64,000 nucleotides of DNA from Gonatopus flavifemur (lineage: Eukaryota; Arthropoda; Insecta; Hymenoptera; Dryinidae), in the NCBI GenBank assembly GCA_018340375.1, contig JAFFJZ010000003.1, forward strand, positions 50,747,006 to 50,811,005, given 5' to 3'. This document shows positions 21,057 through 33,536 of the stretch, one piece after another. Positions within the stretch are counted from its first letter, which is position 1; each line of letters starts with the position of its first letter. The notes under the pieces are model-generated. The model worked only from the letters and a program-made list of their open reading frames with translations, ran no database searches and was not told where the DNA came from. Made by a program: the position numbers and the translations under genes.

Positions 21057-21606
21057 ATGTTGATGAGGAATTCTACATTCGATAAAGTGGTTATAAGTCT
21101 CTAAACGCCTTATATTTGCGCTCCTATGAGAAAATGTAGGGGGGCAATTGCCCCCCCCCCGGTTCGTACGCCAGTGCCCTCAAGTGCTGTGACAATAACC
21201 GCATAGAAAACGATAGAATATCATTGATTCTGATAGGATTTGCTCTATCGGTTTCTATTGGTTTTTTCACACAGGGATTTCAGCGAAATATTTTCGTACG
21301 GGAATGAATTTCACAACTTCAATATGACGTTTTATATCCGATAAATATGAGTGGTCAAGATTGACTTCAAAAATATAGGATGGAAAATTCTCAAACACAA
21401 AATAAAAAAATAATCACTCCACTCTCATACTTGTAACTTCTCTAATAAAGGTTTGATGCAATCATATAAACTTTATGAATGGTGGTTATGAATTTCTTGA
21501 ACAATTGCAAAAATCAATTTTTTTCCATTAAATAACCATTTGAAATATATACACGGTTATTATGTTTTGAAAGATATACAGGAATTCAAATAAATAAGAT
21601 GAAGTA
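21057..21606. other. Upstream region of the transposase frame, with a G/C-run palindrome
   Basis: The minus-strand frame continues open to about 21,130. At 21,139-21,161, GGGGGGCAATTG is followed by a run of ten C, an imperfect palindrome. At about 21,202-21,281, GAAAACGATAG and CTATCGGTTTC motifs resemble the subterminal motifs of the 4,778-7,891 element. Confidence 0.35.
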
Positions 21607-21750
21607 CCCTGGTGAAAATGACACCCCGTGTAGGGAGCGTCGTCTGAAACAATTTTACGCTGAGAATGTTCCAGTTTACGCTCAATACACGTTCCCGCAA
21701 CTTTATATCGACTCTTACTACACGCTGTACAGGTTTACCTTTCGCCAGGG
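21607..21750. mobile_element. MITE, CCCTGG(T/C)GAAAA family, copy 4
   Basis: It starts CCCTGGTGAAAATGACA and ends CTTTCGCCAGGG, with TA on both sides. It is 144 bp and closely resembles the 142 bp copy at 1659-1800 throughout. Confidence 0.85.
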
Positions 21751-22379
21751 TAGTATACTGATGGGAAACGTGAACTAAGTTTGCGTATGTGCCAATTTAC
21801 CTTTTCAGAGGTTATTTATCTCTTTTCAGATGATAAACTTAGAGAGGGATAAAAACTTCAAAAAGTTAGATTGGTGGCTATGAATGCTGTTTTCTCTTCA
21901 CGGTGACATTCATTGCCAATCGAAATAGAGAACAAACAGTGCAAAAGTTACCTTCCAGTTTTCTCTTTTTACGGAGTTTTTCCACTCGAAATCTTGTTGC
22001 TATTCTTTTTTCTTCCATAATAAAAGTTTTTGAATCCCAATTTCACGAAGAACAGTTCACATTCATATCAACACAAAGACAAAATATTTTGCAATCATAT
22101 GTTCTGGTGTATTCTTCACAATGCCTTCTGACACAGCTATGATGCGCACTAGCATTTTGTGTGATTGCAGTCTTATCCACAAATAAAATAATGATGATGA
22201 AATAGTTCTAACTTATTTAATAAATGAAACCGTTATGATTTAAAATGTATTCCACAATGAACTTAATGTTTTGAATTTCTGAATTATGAATTAATAAATG
22301 ATATTGATTCACAATTCCCGGTCATCCATGTGGATTAATATAAGTATAATGAGTACGTTGGTTATTGGGAATACTTATG
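21751..22379. other. AT-rich spacer
   Basis: No gene was established. A minus-strand ATG at about 22,019 opens a short lysine/arginine-rich peptide with a GGTAAC donor-like site, but its phase does not fit the transposase frame downstream. Confidence 0.4.
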
Positions 22380-22525
22380 AAGAACTTACAAGTTTATCCC
22401 GATATTTATAAGTGTGGCGAGACTTGCTTGTAACTAACTATTATCTGGTTAGTTTTCCCTGATTAGTTTTTCCTGGCTGGTGCCTCATCATTGATGGGGA
22501 AGAACTTACAGAATTTCTACCAGGG
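22380..22525. mobile_element. Truncated DNA-transposon end abutting the satellite
   Basis: The sequence ends AATTTCTACCAGGG at 22,525, and satellite sequence starts at the next base. GTTAGTTTTCCCTGATTAG and AAGAACTTACA repeats precede it. The terminus resembles those of the 35,665-38,229 element (AATTTCTAGTCGGG). No left end with a matching TT duplication was found, so the left part is missing or too diverged to see. Confidence 0.5.
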
Positions 22526-25500
22526 TTATAACATTGTTTATTCAACAATTTACGGTGGGGAACAGCAGAATCTTGGATGTGAACTGTTCTATCTCTACTC
22601 GGCAACATTCGTTTTCCTCCTGATTGATTCCGAACGACGGAGAGACCACCGGAGAAGACGCAGGAATGGATCTGTTAGGGATCGCGCTTGATAACATTGT
22701 TCATTTAACAATTTAGGGTGAGAAACAGGGGAATCTTGGATAAAACTGTTATATCTCCACTCGGCAACATTCGTTTTCCTCCTGATTGATTCTGAACGAC
22801 GGAGAGACCCCCGGAGAAGACGCAGGAATGAATCTGTTAGGGATCGCGCTTTATAACATCGTTCATTTGAAAATTTACGGTGGGAAACAGCAGAATCTTG
22901 GATAAAACTGTTATATCTCCACTCGGCAACATTCGTTCTCTTTCTAATTGGATCCAAATGACGGAGAGAACGCCGGAAAAGAAGCAGGAATGGATTCTGT
23001 GAGGGATCGCGCTTTATAACATTGTTCATTTAACAATTTACGGTGGGAAACAGCAGAATCTTGGATAAAACTGTTATATCTCCACTCGGCAACATTCGTT
23101 CTCTTTCTAATTGATTCCAAATGACGGAGAGAACGCCGGAGAAGAAGCAGGAATGAATTCTGTGAGGGATCGCGGTTTATAACATTGTGTATTTAACAAT
23201 TTACGGTGGGAAACAGCAGAATCTTGGATGTGAACTGTAATATCTCCACTCGGCAACATTCGTTCCTCTCCCAAGTGATTCCAAACGCCGGACAGAACGC
23301 CGGAGAAGACGCAGGAATGAATTCTGTGAGGGATCGCGCTTTATAACATTGTTCATTTAACAATTTACGGTGGGAAACAGCAGAATCTTGGATAAAACTG
23401 TTATATCTCCACTCGGCAACATTCGTTCTTTTTCTAATCGATTCCAAATGACGGAGAGACCACCGGAGAAGACGCAGGAATGAATCTGTTAGGGATCGCG
23501 CCTTATAACATTGTTCATTTAACAATTTACGGTGGGAAACAGCAGAATCTTGGATAAAACTGTTATATCTCCACTCGGCAACATTCGTTCTCTTTCTAAT
23601 TGATTCCAAATGACGGAGAGAACGCCAGAGAAGGAGCAGGAATGAATTCTCTGAGGGATCGCGGTTCATAACATTGTGTATTTAACAATTTACGGTGGGA
23701 AACAGCAGAATCTTGGATAAAACTGTCATATCTCATCTCGACAACATTCGTTCTGTCTCTAATCGATTCCAAATGACGGAGAGAACGCCGGAGAAGATGG
23801 AGGGATGAATTCTGTGAGGGATCGCGGTTTATAACATTGTTTATTCAACAGTTTACGGTGGCAAACAGCGGAATCTTGGATAAAACTGTTATATCTCTAC
23901 TCCGCAACATTCGTTCTCCTCCTGATTGATTCCGAACGACGGAGAGACCACCGGAGAAGACGCAGGAATGAATCCGTTAGGGATCGCGCTTTATAACTTG
24001 GTTATTCAACAATTTACGGTGGGAAACAGCAGAATCTTGGATACAACTGTTATATCTTCGTTCGGCAACATTCGTTTTTTTCCCAAGTAATTCCAAACGA
24101 CGTAGAGAACACCGGAGAAGATGCAGGAATGAATCCAGAGGGGGTTCGCGGTTTATAACATTGTTGGTTCAACAATTCACGGTGGTAAACAGCGGAATCT
24201 TGGATAAAACTGTTATATCTCTACTCGGCAACATTCGTTTTCCTCCTGATTGATTCCGAAGGACGGAGTGATCACCGGAGAAGACCCAGGAATAAATCTG
24301 TTAGGGATCGCGCTTTATAACATTGTTCACTTAACAATTTACGGTGGGAAACAGCAGAGTCTTGGATGTGAACTCCCATATCTTCACTCGGCAACATTGG
24401 TTTCCCTTCTAATTGATTCCAAATGACGGAGAGAACGCCGGAGAAGAAGCAGGAATGAATTCTGTGAGGGATCGCGGTTTATAACATTGTTTATTCAACA
24501 ATTTACGGTGGGAAACGGCAGAATCTTGGATAAAACTGTTATATCTGCACTCGGCAACATTCGTTCTCTTCCTGATTGATTCCGAACGACGGAGAGAACG
24601 CCGCAGAAGAAGCGGGAATGAATTGTGAGAGGGATCGCGGTTTATAACATTGTTCATTTAACAATTTAGGGTGGGAAACAGCGGAATCTTGGATAAAACT
24701 GTTATATCTCCACTTGGCAACATTCGTTTCCCTCCTGATTGATTCTGAACGACGGAGAGACCCCCGGAGAAGACGCAGGAATGAATCTGTTAGGGATCGC
24801 GCTTTATAACATTCTTCATTGAACAATTTACGGTGGGAAACAGCAGAATCTTGGATAAAAGTGTTATATCTCCACTCGGCAACATTCGTTTCCCTTCTAA
24901 TTGATTCCAAACGGAGTAGAGAACACTGGAGAAGACGAAGGAATGAATTCTCTAAGGGATCGCGGTTCATAACATTGTTTATTCAACAGTTTACGGTGGG
25001 GAACAGCGGAATCTTGGATAAAACTCTTATATCTCTACTCGGCAACATTCGTTCTCTTCCTGATTGATTCCGAACGACGGAGAGACCACCGGAGGAGACG
25101 CAGGAATGAGTTCTGTTAGGGGTCGCGCTTTATAACATTGTTCATTCAACAATTCACGGTGGGAAACAGCAGAATCTTGGATAAAACTGTTATATCTCCA
25201 CTCGGCAACATTCGTTCTCCTTCTGATTGGATCCAAACGACAGAAAGAACACCGGAATAAGATGCAGGGATGGATTTTGTGAGAGATCGCGGTTCATAAC
25301 ATTGTTTATTCAACAGTTTACGGTGGGAAACAGCATAATCTTGGATGTAAACTGTTATATCTCTACTCGGCAACATTCGTTTTCCTCCTGATTGATTCCG
25401 AAGGACGGAGTGATCACCGGAGAAGACCCAGGAATGAATCTGTAAGGGATCGCGCTTTATAACATTGTTCATTTAACAATTTACGGTGGGAAACAGCAGA

Positions 25501-28500
25501 GTCTTGGATGTGAACTCCCATATCTTCACTCGGCAACATTGGTTTCCCTTCTAATTGATTCCAAACAACGGAGAGAACGCCGGAGAAGACGAAGGAATGA
25601 ATTCTGTGAGGGATCGCGGTTTATAACATTGTTTATTCAACAATTCACGGTGGGAAACAGCAGAATCTTGGATGTAAACTGTTATATCTCCACTCGGCAA
25701 CATTCGTTCCCCTTCTAATTGATTCCAAACGACGTAGAGAACGCCGGAGAAGAAGCAGGAATGAATTCTGTGAGGGATCGCGGTTTATACCATTGTTTAT
25801 TCAACGATTCACGGTGGGAAACAGCGGAATCTTGGATAAAACTGTTATATCTCCACTCGGCAACATTCGTTGTCTTTCTAATCGATTCCAAATAACGAAG
25901 AGAACGCCGCAGAAGAAGCAGGAATGAATTCTGAGAGGAATCAAGGTTTATAACATCGTTTATTCAACAATTTACGGTGAGAAACAGCAAAATCTTGGAT
26001 GAAACTGTTATATCTTCACTCGGCACCATTCGTTTACCTTCTAATTGATTCCAAACGACGTAGAGAACGCCGGAGAAGAAGCAGGAATGAATTCTGTGAG
26101 GGATCGCGGTTTATACCATTGTTTATTGTTAATTTACGGTTGGAAACAGCGGAATCTTGGATAAAACTGTTATATCTCTACTCGGCAACATTCGTTCTCT
26201 TCCTGATTGATTCCGAACGACGGAGAGACCACCGGAGAAGACGCAGGAATGAATTCTGTTAGGGATCGCGCTTTATAACATTGTTCATTCAACAATTCAC
26301 GGTGGGAAACAGCAGAATCTTGGATAAAACTAATATATCTCCACTCGGCAACATTCGTTTCCGTTCTAATTGATTCCAAACGACGTAGAGAACACTGGAG
26401 AAGACGAAGGAATGAATTCTGTGAGGGATCGCGGTTTATAACATTGTGTATTTAACAATTTACGTTGGGAAACAGCAGAATCTTGGATGTGAACTCTCAT
26501 ATCTCCACTCGGCAACATTGGTTTTCCTTCTAATTGATTCCAAACAACGGAGAGGACGCCGGAGAAGACAAGGGAATGAGTTCTGTGGGGGATCGCGGTT
26601 TATAACATTGTTTATTCAACAATTTACGGTGGGAAACGGCAGAATCTTGGATAAAACTGTTATATCTGCACTCGGCAACATTCGTTCTCTTCCTGATTGA
26701 TTCCGAACGACGGAGAGAACGCCGCAGAAGAAGCGGGAATGAATTCTGAGAGGGATCGCGGTTTATAACATTGTTTATTCAACAATTCACGGTGGGAAAC
26801 AGCAGAATCTTGGATAAAACTGTTATATCTCCATTCGGCAACATTCGTTTCCCTTCTAATTGATTCCAAACGACGTAGAGAACGCCGGAGAGGAAGCAGG
26901 AATGAATTCTGTGAGGGATCGCGGTTTATACCATTGTTTATTCAACAATTTACGTTGGGACACAGCGGAATCTTGGATAAAACTGTTATATCCCCACTCA
27001 GCAACATTCCTTTTTTACCCAAGTCATTCCAAACGACGGAAAGAACACCGGAGAAGATGAAGGGATGAATTCTGTGAGGGATCGCGGCTTATAACATTGT
27101 TTATTCAACAATCTACGGTGGGAAAAAGCAGAATCTTGGATGTAAACTGTTATATCTCTACTCGGCAACATTCGTTTTCCTCCTGATTGATCCCAAACGA
27201 GGGAGAGAACGCCGCAGAAGAAGCGGGAATGAATTCTGTGAGGGATCGCGGTTTATACCATTGTTTATTCAACAATTTACGTTGGGACACAGCGGAATCT
27301 TGGATAAAACTGTTATATCCCCACTCAGCAACATTCCTTTTTTACCCAAGTCATTCCAAACGACGGAAAGAACACCGGAGAAGATGAAGGGATGAATTCT
27401 GTGAGGGATCGCGGCTTATAACATTGTTTATTCAACAATCTACGGTGGGAAAAAGCAGAATCTTGGATGTAAACTGATATATCTCTACTCGGCAACATTC
27501 GTTTTCCTCCTGATTGATCCCAAACGAGGGAGAGACCACCGGAGAAGACGCAGGAATGAATCTGTTAGGGATCGCGCTTTATAACATTGTTCACTCAACA
27601 ATTTACGGTGGGAAACAGCAGAATCTTGGATAAAACTGTTATATCTCCACTCGGCAACATTCGTTCTCTTTCTAATTGATTCCAGATGACGGAGAGAACG
27701 CCGGAGAAGAAGCAGGACCGAATTCTGTGAGGGATCGCGGTTTATAACATTGTTTATTCAACAATTAACGGTGGGAAACAGCAGAATCTTGCATAAAACT
27801 GTTATATCTCCAATCAGCAACATTCGTTCCCCTTCTTATTGATTCCAAACGACGTAGAGAACACTGGAGAAGACGAAGGAATGAATTCTGTGAGGGATCG
27901 CGGTTTATAACATTGTTCATTCAACAATTTACGGTGGGAAACAGCAGAATCTTGGATAAAACTGTTATATCTCCACTCGGCAACATTCGTTCTCTTTCTA
28001 ATTGATTCCAAATGACGGAGAGAACGCCGGAGGAGAAGCAGGAATGAATTCTGTTAGGGATCGCGCTTTATAAAATCGTTCATTCAACAATTCACGGTGG
28101 GAAACAGCAGAATCTTGGATAAAACTGTTATATCTCGACTCGGCAACATTCGTTTCCCTTCTAATTGATTCCAAACGACGTAGAGAACACTGGAGAAGAC
28201 GAAGGAATGAATTCTGTGAGGGATCGCGGTTTATAACATTGTTTATTCAACAATTTACGTTGGGAAACAGCAGAATCTTGGATGTGCACTCTCATATCTC
28301 CACTCGGCAACATTGGTTTTCCTTCTAATTGATTCCAAACAACGGAGAGAACGCCGGAGAAGACGAAGGAATGAATTCTGTGAGGGATCGCGGTTTATAA
28401 CATTGTTTATTCAACAATTTACGGTGGGAAACAGCGGAATCTTGGATGTCAACTGTTATATCTCTACTCGGCAACATTCGTTTTCCTCCTGATTGATTCC

Positions 28501-31500
28501 GAACGACGGAGAGACCACCGGAGAAGACGCAGAAATGAATCTGTTAGGGATCGCGCTTTATAACATTGTTCATTTAACAATTTACGGTGGGAAACAGCGG
28601 AATCTTGTATAAAACTGTTATATCTCCACTCGGCAACATTCGTTTTCCTCCTGATTGATTCTGAACGACGGAGAGACTACCGGAGGAGACGCAGGAATGA
28701 ATCTGTTAGGGATCGCGCTTTATAACATTGTTCATTTAACAATTTGCGGTGGGAACCAGCAGAGTCTTGGATACAACTGTTATATCTCCACTCGGCAACA
28801 TTCGTTCCCTTTCTAATCGATTCCAAATGACGGAGAGAACGCCGCAGAAGAAGCAGGAATGAATTCTGAGAGGGATCGCGGTTTATAACATTGTTTATTC
28901 AACAATTTACGGTGGGAAACAGCAGACTCTTGGATAAAACTGTTATGTCTCCACTCGGCAACATTCGTTCCCCTTCTAATTGACTCCAAACGACGTAGAG
29001 AACGCCGGAGAAGGAGCAGGAATGGATTCTGTGAGGGATCGCGGTTTATACCATTGTTTATTCAACAATTTACGGTGGGAAACAGCGGAATCTTGGATAA
29101 AACTGTTATATCTCCACTCGGCAACGTTCCTTTCCCAAGTGATTCCAAACGACGGACAGAACGCCGGAGAAGACGCAGGATCGAATTCTGTGAGGGATCG
29201 CGGTTTATAAAATCGTTCTTTCAACAATTCACGGTGGGAAACAGCAGAATCTTGGATAAAACTGTTATATCTCCACTCGGCAACATTCGTTTTCCTCCTG
29301 ATTGATTCCGAACGACGGAGAGACCACCGGAGAAGACGCAGAAATGAATCTGTTAGGGATCGCGCTTTATATCATTGTTCATTTAACAATTTACGGTGGG
29401 AAACAGCGGAATCTTGTATAAAACTGTTATATCTCCACTCGGCAACATTCGTTCCCCTTCTAATTGATTCCAAACGACGTAGAGAACGCCGGAGAAGAAG
29501 CAGGAATGAATTCTGTGAGCGATCGCGGTTTATACCATTGTTTATTCAACAGTGTACGGTGGGAAACAGCGGAATCTTGGATAAAACTGTTATATCTCTA
29601 CTCGGCAACATTCGTTCTCTTCCTGATTGATTTCGAACGACGGAGAGACCACCGGAGAAGACGCAGGAATGAATTCTGTTAGGGATCGCGCTTTATAAAA
29701 TCGTTCATTCAACAATTCACGGTGGGAAACAGCAGAATCTTGGATAAAACTGTTATATCTCCACTCGGCAACATTCGTTCCCCTTCTAATTGATTCCAAA
29801 CGACGTAGAGAACACTGGAGGAGACGAAGGAATGAATTCTGTAAGGGATCGCGGTTTATAACATTGTGTATTTAACAATTCACGTTGGGAAACAGCAGAA
29901 TCTTGGATGTGAACTCTCATATCTCCACTCGGCAACATTGGTTTTCCTTCTAATTGATTCCAAACAACGGAGAGAACGCCGGAGAAGACGATGGAATGAA
30001 TTCTGTGAGGGATCGCGGTTTATAACATTGTTTATTCAACAATTTACGGTGGGAAACAGCAGAATCTTGGATGTAAACTGTTATATCTCTATTCGGCAAC
30101 ATTCGTTTCCCTCCTGATTGATCCCGAACGACGGAGAGACCACCGGAGAAGACGCAGGAATGAATCTGTTAGGGATCGCGCTTTATAACATTGTTTATTC
30201 AACAATTTACGTTGAGAAACAGCAGATCCTTGGATAAAACTGTTATATCTCCATTCGGCAACATTCGTTCTTCTCCCAAGTATTTCTAAACGACGTAGAG
30301 AATACCGGAGAAGATGCAGAAATGAATCCAGAGGGGGTTCGCGGTTTATAACATTGTTGGTTCAACAATTTACGGTGGGGAACAGAAGAATCTTGCATAA
30401 AACTGTTATATCTCTACTCGGCAACATTCGTTTTCCTCCTGATTGATTCCGAACGACGAGGAGACCACCGGAGAAGACGCAGGAATGAATTCTGTTAGGG
30501 ATCGCGCTTTATAACATTGTTCATTCAACAATTCACGGTGGGAAACAGTAGAATCTTGGATAAAACTGTTAAATCCCCACTCGGCAACATTCGTTGCCCT
30601 TCTTATTGATTCCGAACGACGTAGAGAACACTGGAGAAGACGAAGGAATGAATTCTGTCAGGGATCGCGGTTTATAACATTGTGTATTTAACAATTTACG
30701 TTGGGAAACAGCAGAATCTTGGATGTGAACTCTCATATCTCCACTCGGCAACATTCGTTTTCCTCCTGATTGATTCCGAACGCCGGAGAGACCACCGGAG
30801 AAGACGCAGGAATGAATCTGTTAGGGATCGCGCTTCATAACAGTGTTCATTTAAGAATTCACGGTGGGAAACAGCGGAATCTTGGATAAAACTGTTATAT
30901 CTCCTTTCGGCAACATTCGTTCTTTTCTAATCGATTCCAACTGACGGAGAGGACGCCGCAGAAGAAGCAGGAATGAATTCTGAGAGGAATCGCGGTTTAT
31001 AACATTGTTTATTCAACAATTTACGGTGTGAAACAGCAGAATCTTGGAGAAAACTGTTATATCTCCACTCGGCAACATTCGTTTCCCTTCTAATTGATTC
31101 CAAACGACGTAGAGAACGCCGGAGAAGACGCAGGAATGGATTCTGTGAGGGATCGCGGTTTATACCATTGTTTATTCAACAGTTTACGGTGGGGAACAGC
31201 GGAATCTTGGATGAAACTGTTATATCTCCACTCGGCAATATTCGTTCTCCTTCTGATTGGATCCAAACGACGGAAAGAACACCGGAGAAGATGCAGGGAT
31301 GAATTCTGTGAGGGATCGCGGTTTATAACAGCGTTTATTCAACAGTGTACGGTGGGAAACAGCGGAATCTTGGATAAAACTGTTATATCTCTACTCGGCA
31401 ACATTCGTTCTCTTCCTGATCGATTCCGAACGACGGAGAGACCACCGGAGAAGACGCAGGAATGAATTCTGTTAGGGATCGCGCTTCATAGAATTGTTCA

Positions 31501-32683
31501 TTCAACAATTCACGGTGGAAAACAGCAGAATCTTGGATAAAACTGTTATATCTCCACTCGGCAACATTCGTTCCCCTTCTAATTGATTCCAAACGACGTA
31601 GAGAACACTGGAGAAGACGAAGGAATGAATTCTGTGAGGGATCGCGGTTTATAACATTGTTTATTCAACAATTTACGGTGGGAAACAGCAGACTCTTGGA
31701 TAAAACTGTTATATCTCCACTCGGCAACATTCGTTTCCCTTCTAATTGATTCCAAACGACGTAGAGAACGCCGGAGAAGAGGCAGGAATGAATCCTGTGA
31801 GGATCGCGGTTTATACCATTGTTTATTCAACAATTTACGGTGGGAAACAGCGGAATCTTGGATAAAACTGTTATATCTCTACTCGGCAACATTCGTTTTC
31901 CTCCTGATTGATTCCGAACGACGGAGAGACCACCGGAGAAGACGCAGGAATGAATCTGTTAGGGATCGCGCTTCATAACATTGTTCATTCGATAATTTAC
32001 GGTGGGAAACGGCAGAATCTTGGATAAAACTGTTATATCTGCACTCGGCAACATTCGTTCTCTTTCTAATTGATTTCAAATGACGGAGAGAACGCCGGAG
32101 AAGAAGCAGGAATGAATTCTGTGAGGGATCGCGGTTTATAACATTGTTTATTCAACAATTTACGGATGGAAACAGCAGAATCTTGGATGAAACTGTTATA
32201 TCTCCACTCAGCAGCATTCGTTTCCCTTCTAATTGATTCCAAACGACGTGGAGAACGCCGGAGAAGAAGCAGGAATGAATTCTGTGAGGGATCGCGGTTT
32301 ATACCATTGTTTATTCAACAATTTACGGTGGGGAACAGCGGAATCTTGGATGAGACTGTTATATCTGCACTCGGCAACATTCGTTCTCTTTCTAATTGAT
32401 TCCAGATGACGGAGAGAACGCCGGAGAAGAAGCAGTACCGAATTCTGTGAGGGATCGCGGTTTATAACATTGTTTATTCAACAATTAACGGTGGGAAACA
32501 GCAGAATCTTGGATAAAACTGTTATATCTCCACTCGGCAACATTCGTTCTCTTTTAATTGATTCCAAATGACGGAGAGAACGCCGGAGGAGAAGCAGGAA
32601 TGAATTCTGTAAGGGATCGCGGTTTATAAGATTGTGTATTCAACCATTTACGGTGGGAAACAGCAGAATCTTGGATGTAAACT
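22526..32683. repeat. Satellite array, about 163 bp monomer, segment 1
   Basis: Head-to-tail monomers of 162-164 bp. Anchor motifs in almost every unit are ACTCGGCAACATTCGTT, GATTCC(A/G)AACGACG, GGAGAAGA, GGGATCGCG(C/G)TT, CATTGTT(C/T)ATT, CAACAATTTACGGTGGGAA and AGAATCTTGGAT. TAAAACTG starts at 22,741, 22,903 and 23,066, giving spacings of 162 and 163. Subtype A has CTCCTGATTGATTCCGAACG, AATGAATCTGTTAGGG and GCGCTT. Subtype B has CTTCTAATTGATTCCAAACG, AATGAATTCTGTGAGGG and GCGGTT; it is one base longer and carries a GAATTC site. Rarer types have CCCAAGT in place of the CTGATTG/CTAATTG part. No protein-coding role is supported. Confidence 0.97.
26860..27513. repeat. Local 327 bp (two-monomer) duplication
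   Basis: The two-monomer unit beginning near 26,860 is repeated almost unchanged from 27,187, including the unusual TTTTTTACCCAAGTCATTCC variant. The same pair is present in block copy 2 at about 47,541 and 47,868, so it predates the block duplication. Confidence 0.8.
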
Positions 32684-33536
32684 CACTGTTAAAAATTGCT
32701 TGAAATTTCATGTACTTTTCATGTACATATGTGAATGAAAATTCAATTTTTGTGAAGTGAAATAGGAGTCCGAATACATGTTATTGAATTTTCAAGTTAT
32801 CGTGCATAAAAATTGAAATTAATGTACAGGTGATTGAAAAAACTTAGAAAAATTCAATCCAGTATAATAACATAATAATATCATTATAATTATAATCAAA
32901 TCATGGCTCTAATGGCATCCAACTGAAAATAACAAAAATGATCCAAGTGTGTTTGGATTTGAATTAAAATCTAAAAATGCTCATATCTCAAAAACTAACC
33001 TTCAAAAAAACGGGAAATTCTTGCATTATGGCTGCAGAATACGCCCTTGAAATACAATTTTTCTCACTATGGGTCACCCTGTATACTAACGCTTTGACGA
33101 AGTCATCCGCGTATCCACTTCAACTATGTACTAGTTAGATCACACGGTTTGTTCAGTGTTTCTACATTACAAGTACATCTTGATTCACAAGTTTGAAGAA
33201 TGAACGCAAGGTCATATGAGCAGAAAAATACTCCCTTCCACATAAATGGCAGTGGCTTGAGTGACAGAGCTTTGGCGTCCGACTTCGACGTCCCGCGTTC
33301 ACATCTTGTGGAGGTGATTTTTTTTTTCAACGATCATGAACATGTGCATGAAATTTAAAGAACTTGTTATTGAATTTTCAATCATGATTTCTCTCAACAA
33401 TCAAGAACATGTGCATGAAATTCAAAGAACTGGTTATTGGATTTTCAATACTACTGTACATTATTTTTCATTTACGTGAGTGGAAATTGCTTCCATTACA
33501 TGTAATTGAAAATTCAATCAGAAATTTCTAACAGTG
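32684..33536. mobile_element. 853 bp CACTG-ended element in the satellite, TSD CT, copy 1
   Basis: It begins CACTGTTAAAAATTGC and ends GAAATTTCTAACAGTG. CT flanks both sides; removing the element and one CT restores the normal satellite sequence GTAAACTGTTATATC. CATGTAC and TTGAAAATTCAAT motifs recur near both ends. No transposase is encoded. CACTG ends with a 2 bp TSD suggest a non-autonomous CACTA-type element. Confidence 0.9.

Noticed and set aside
21870..22019. Minus-strand ATG opening a Lys/Arg-rich peptide (MEEKRIATRFRVEKL) with a donor-like GGTAAC as the first exon of the transposase.
   Set aside because: The donor phase (1) does not match the phase needed at the visible acceptors near 21,112-21,125 (2), so the join cannot be supported.
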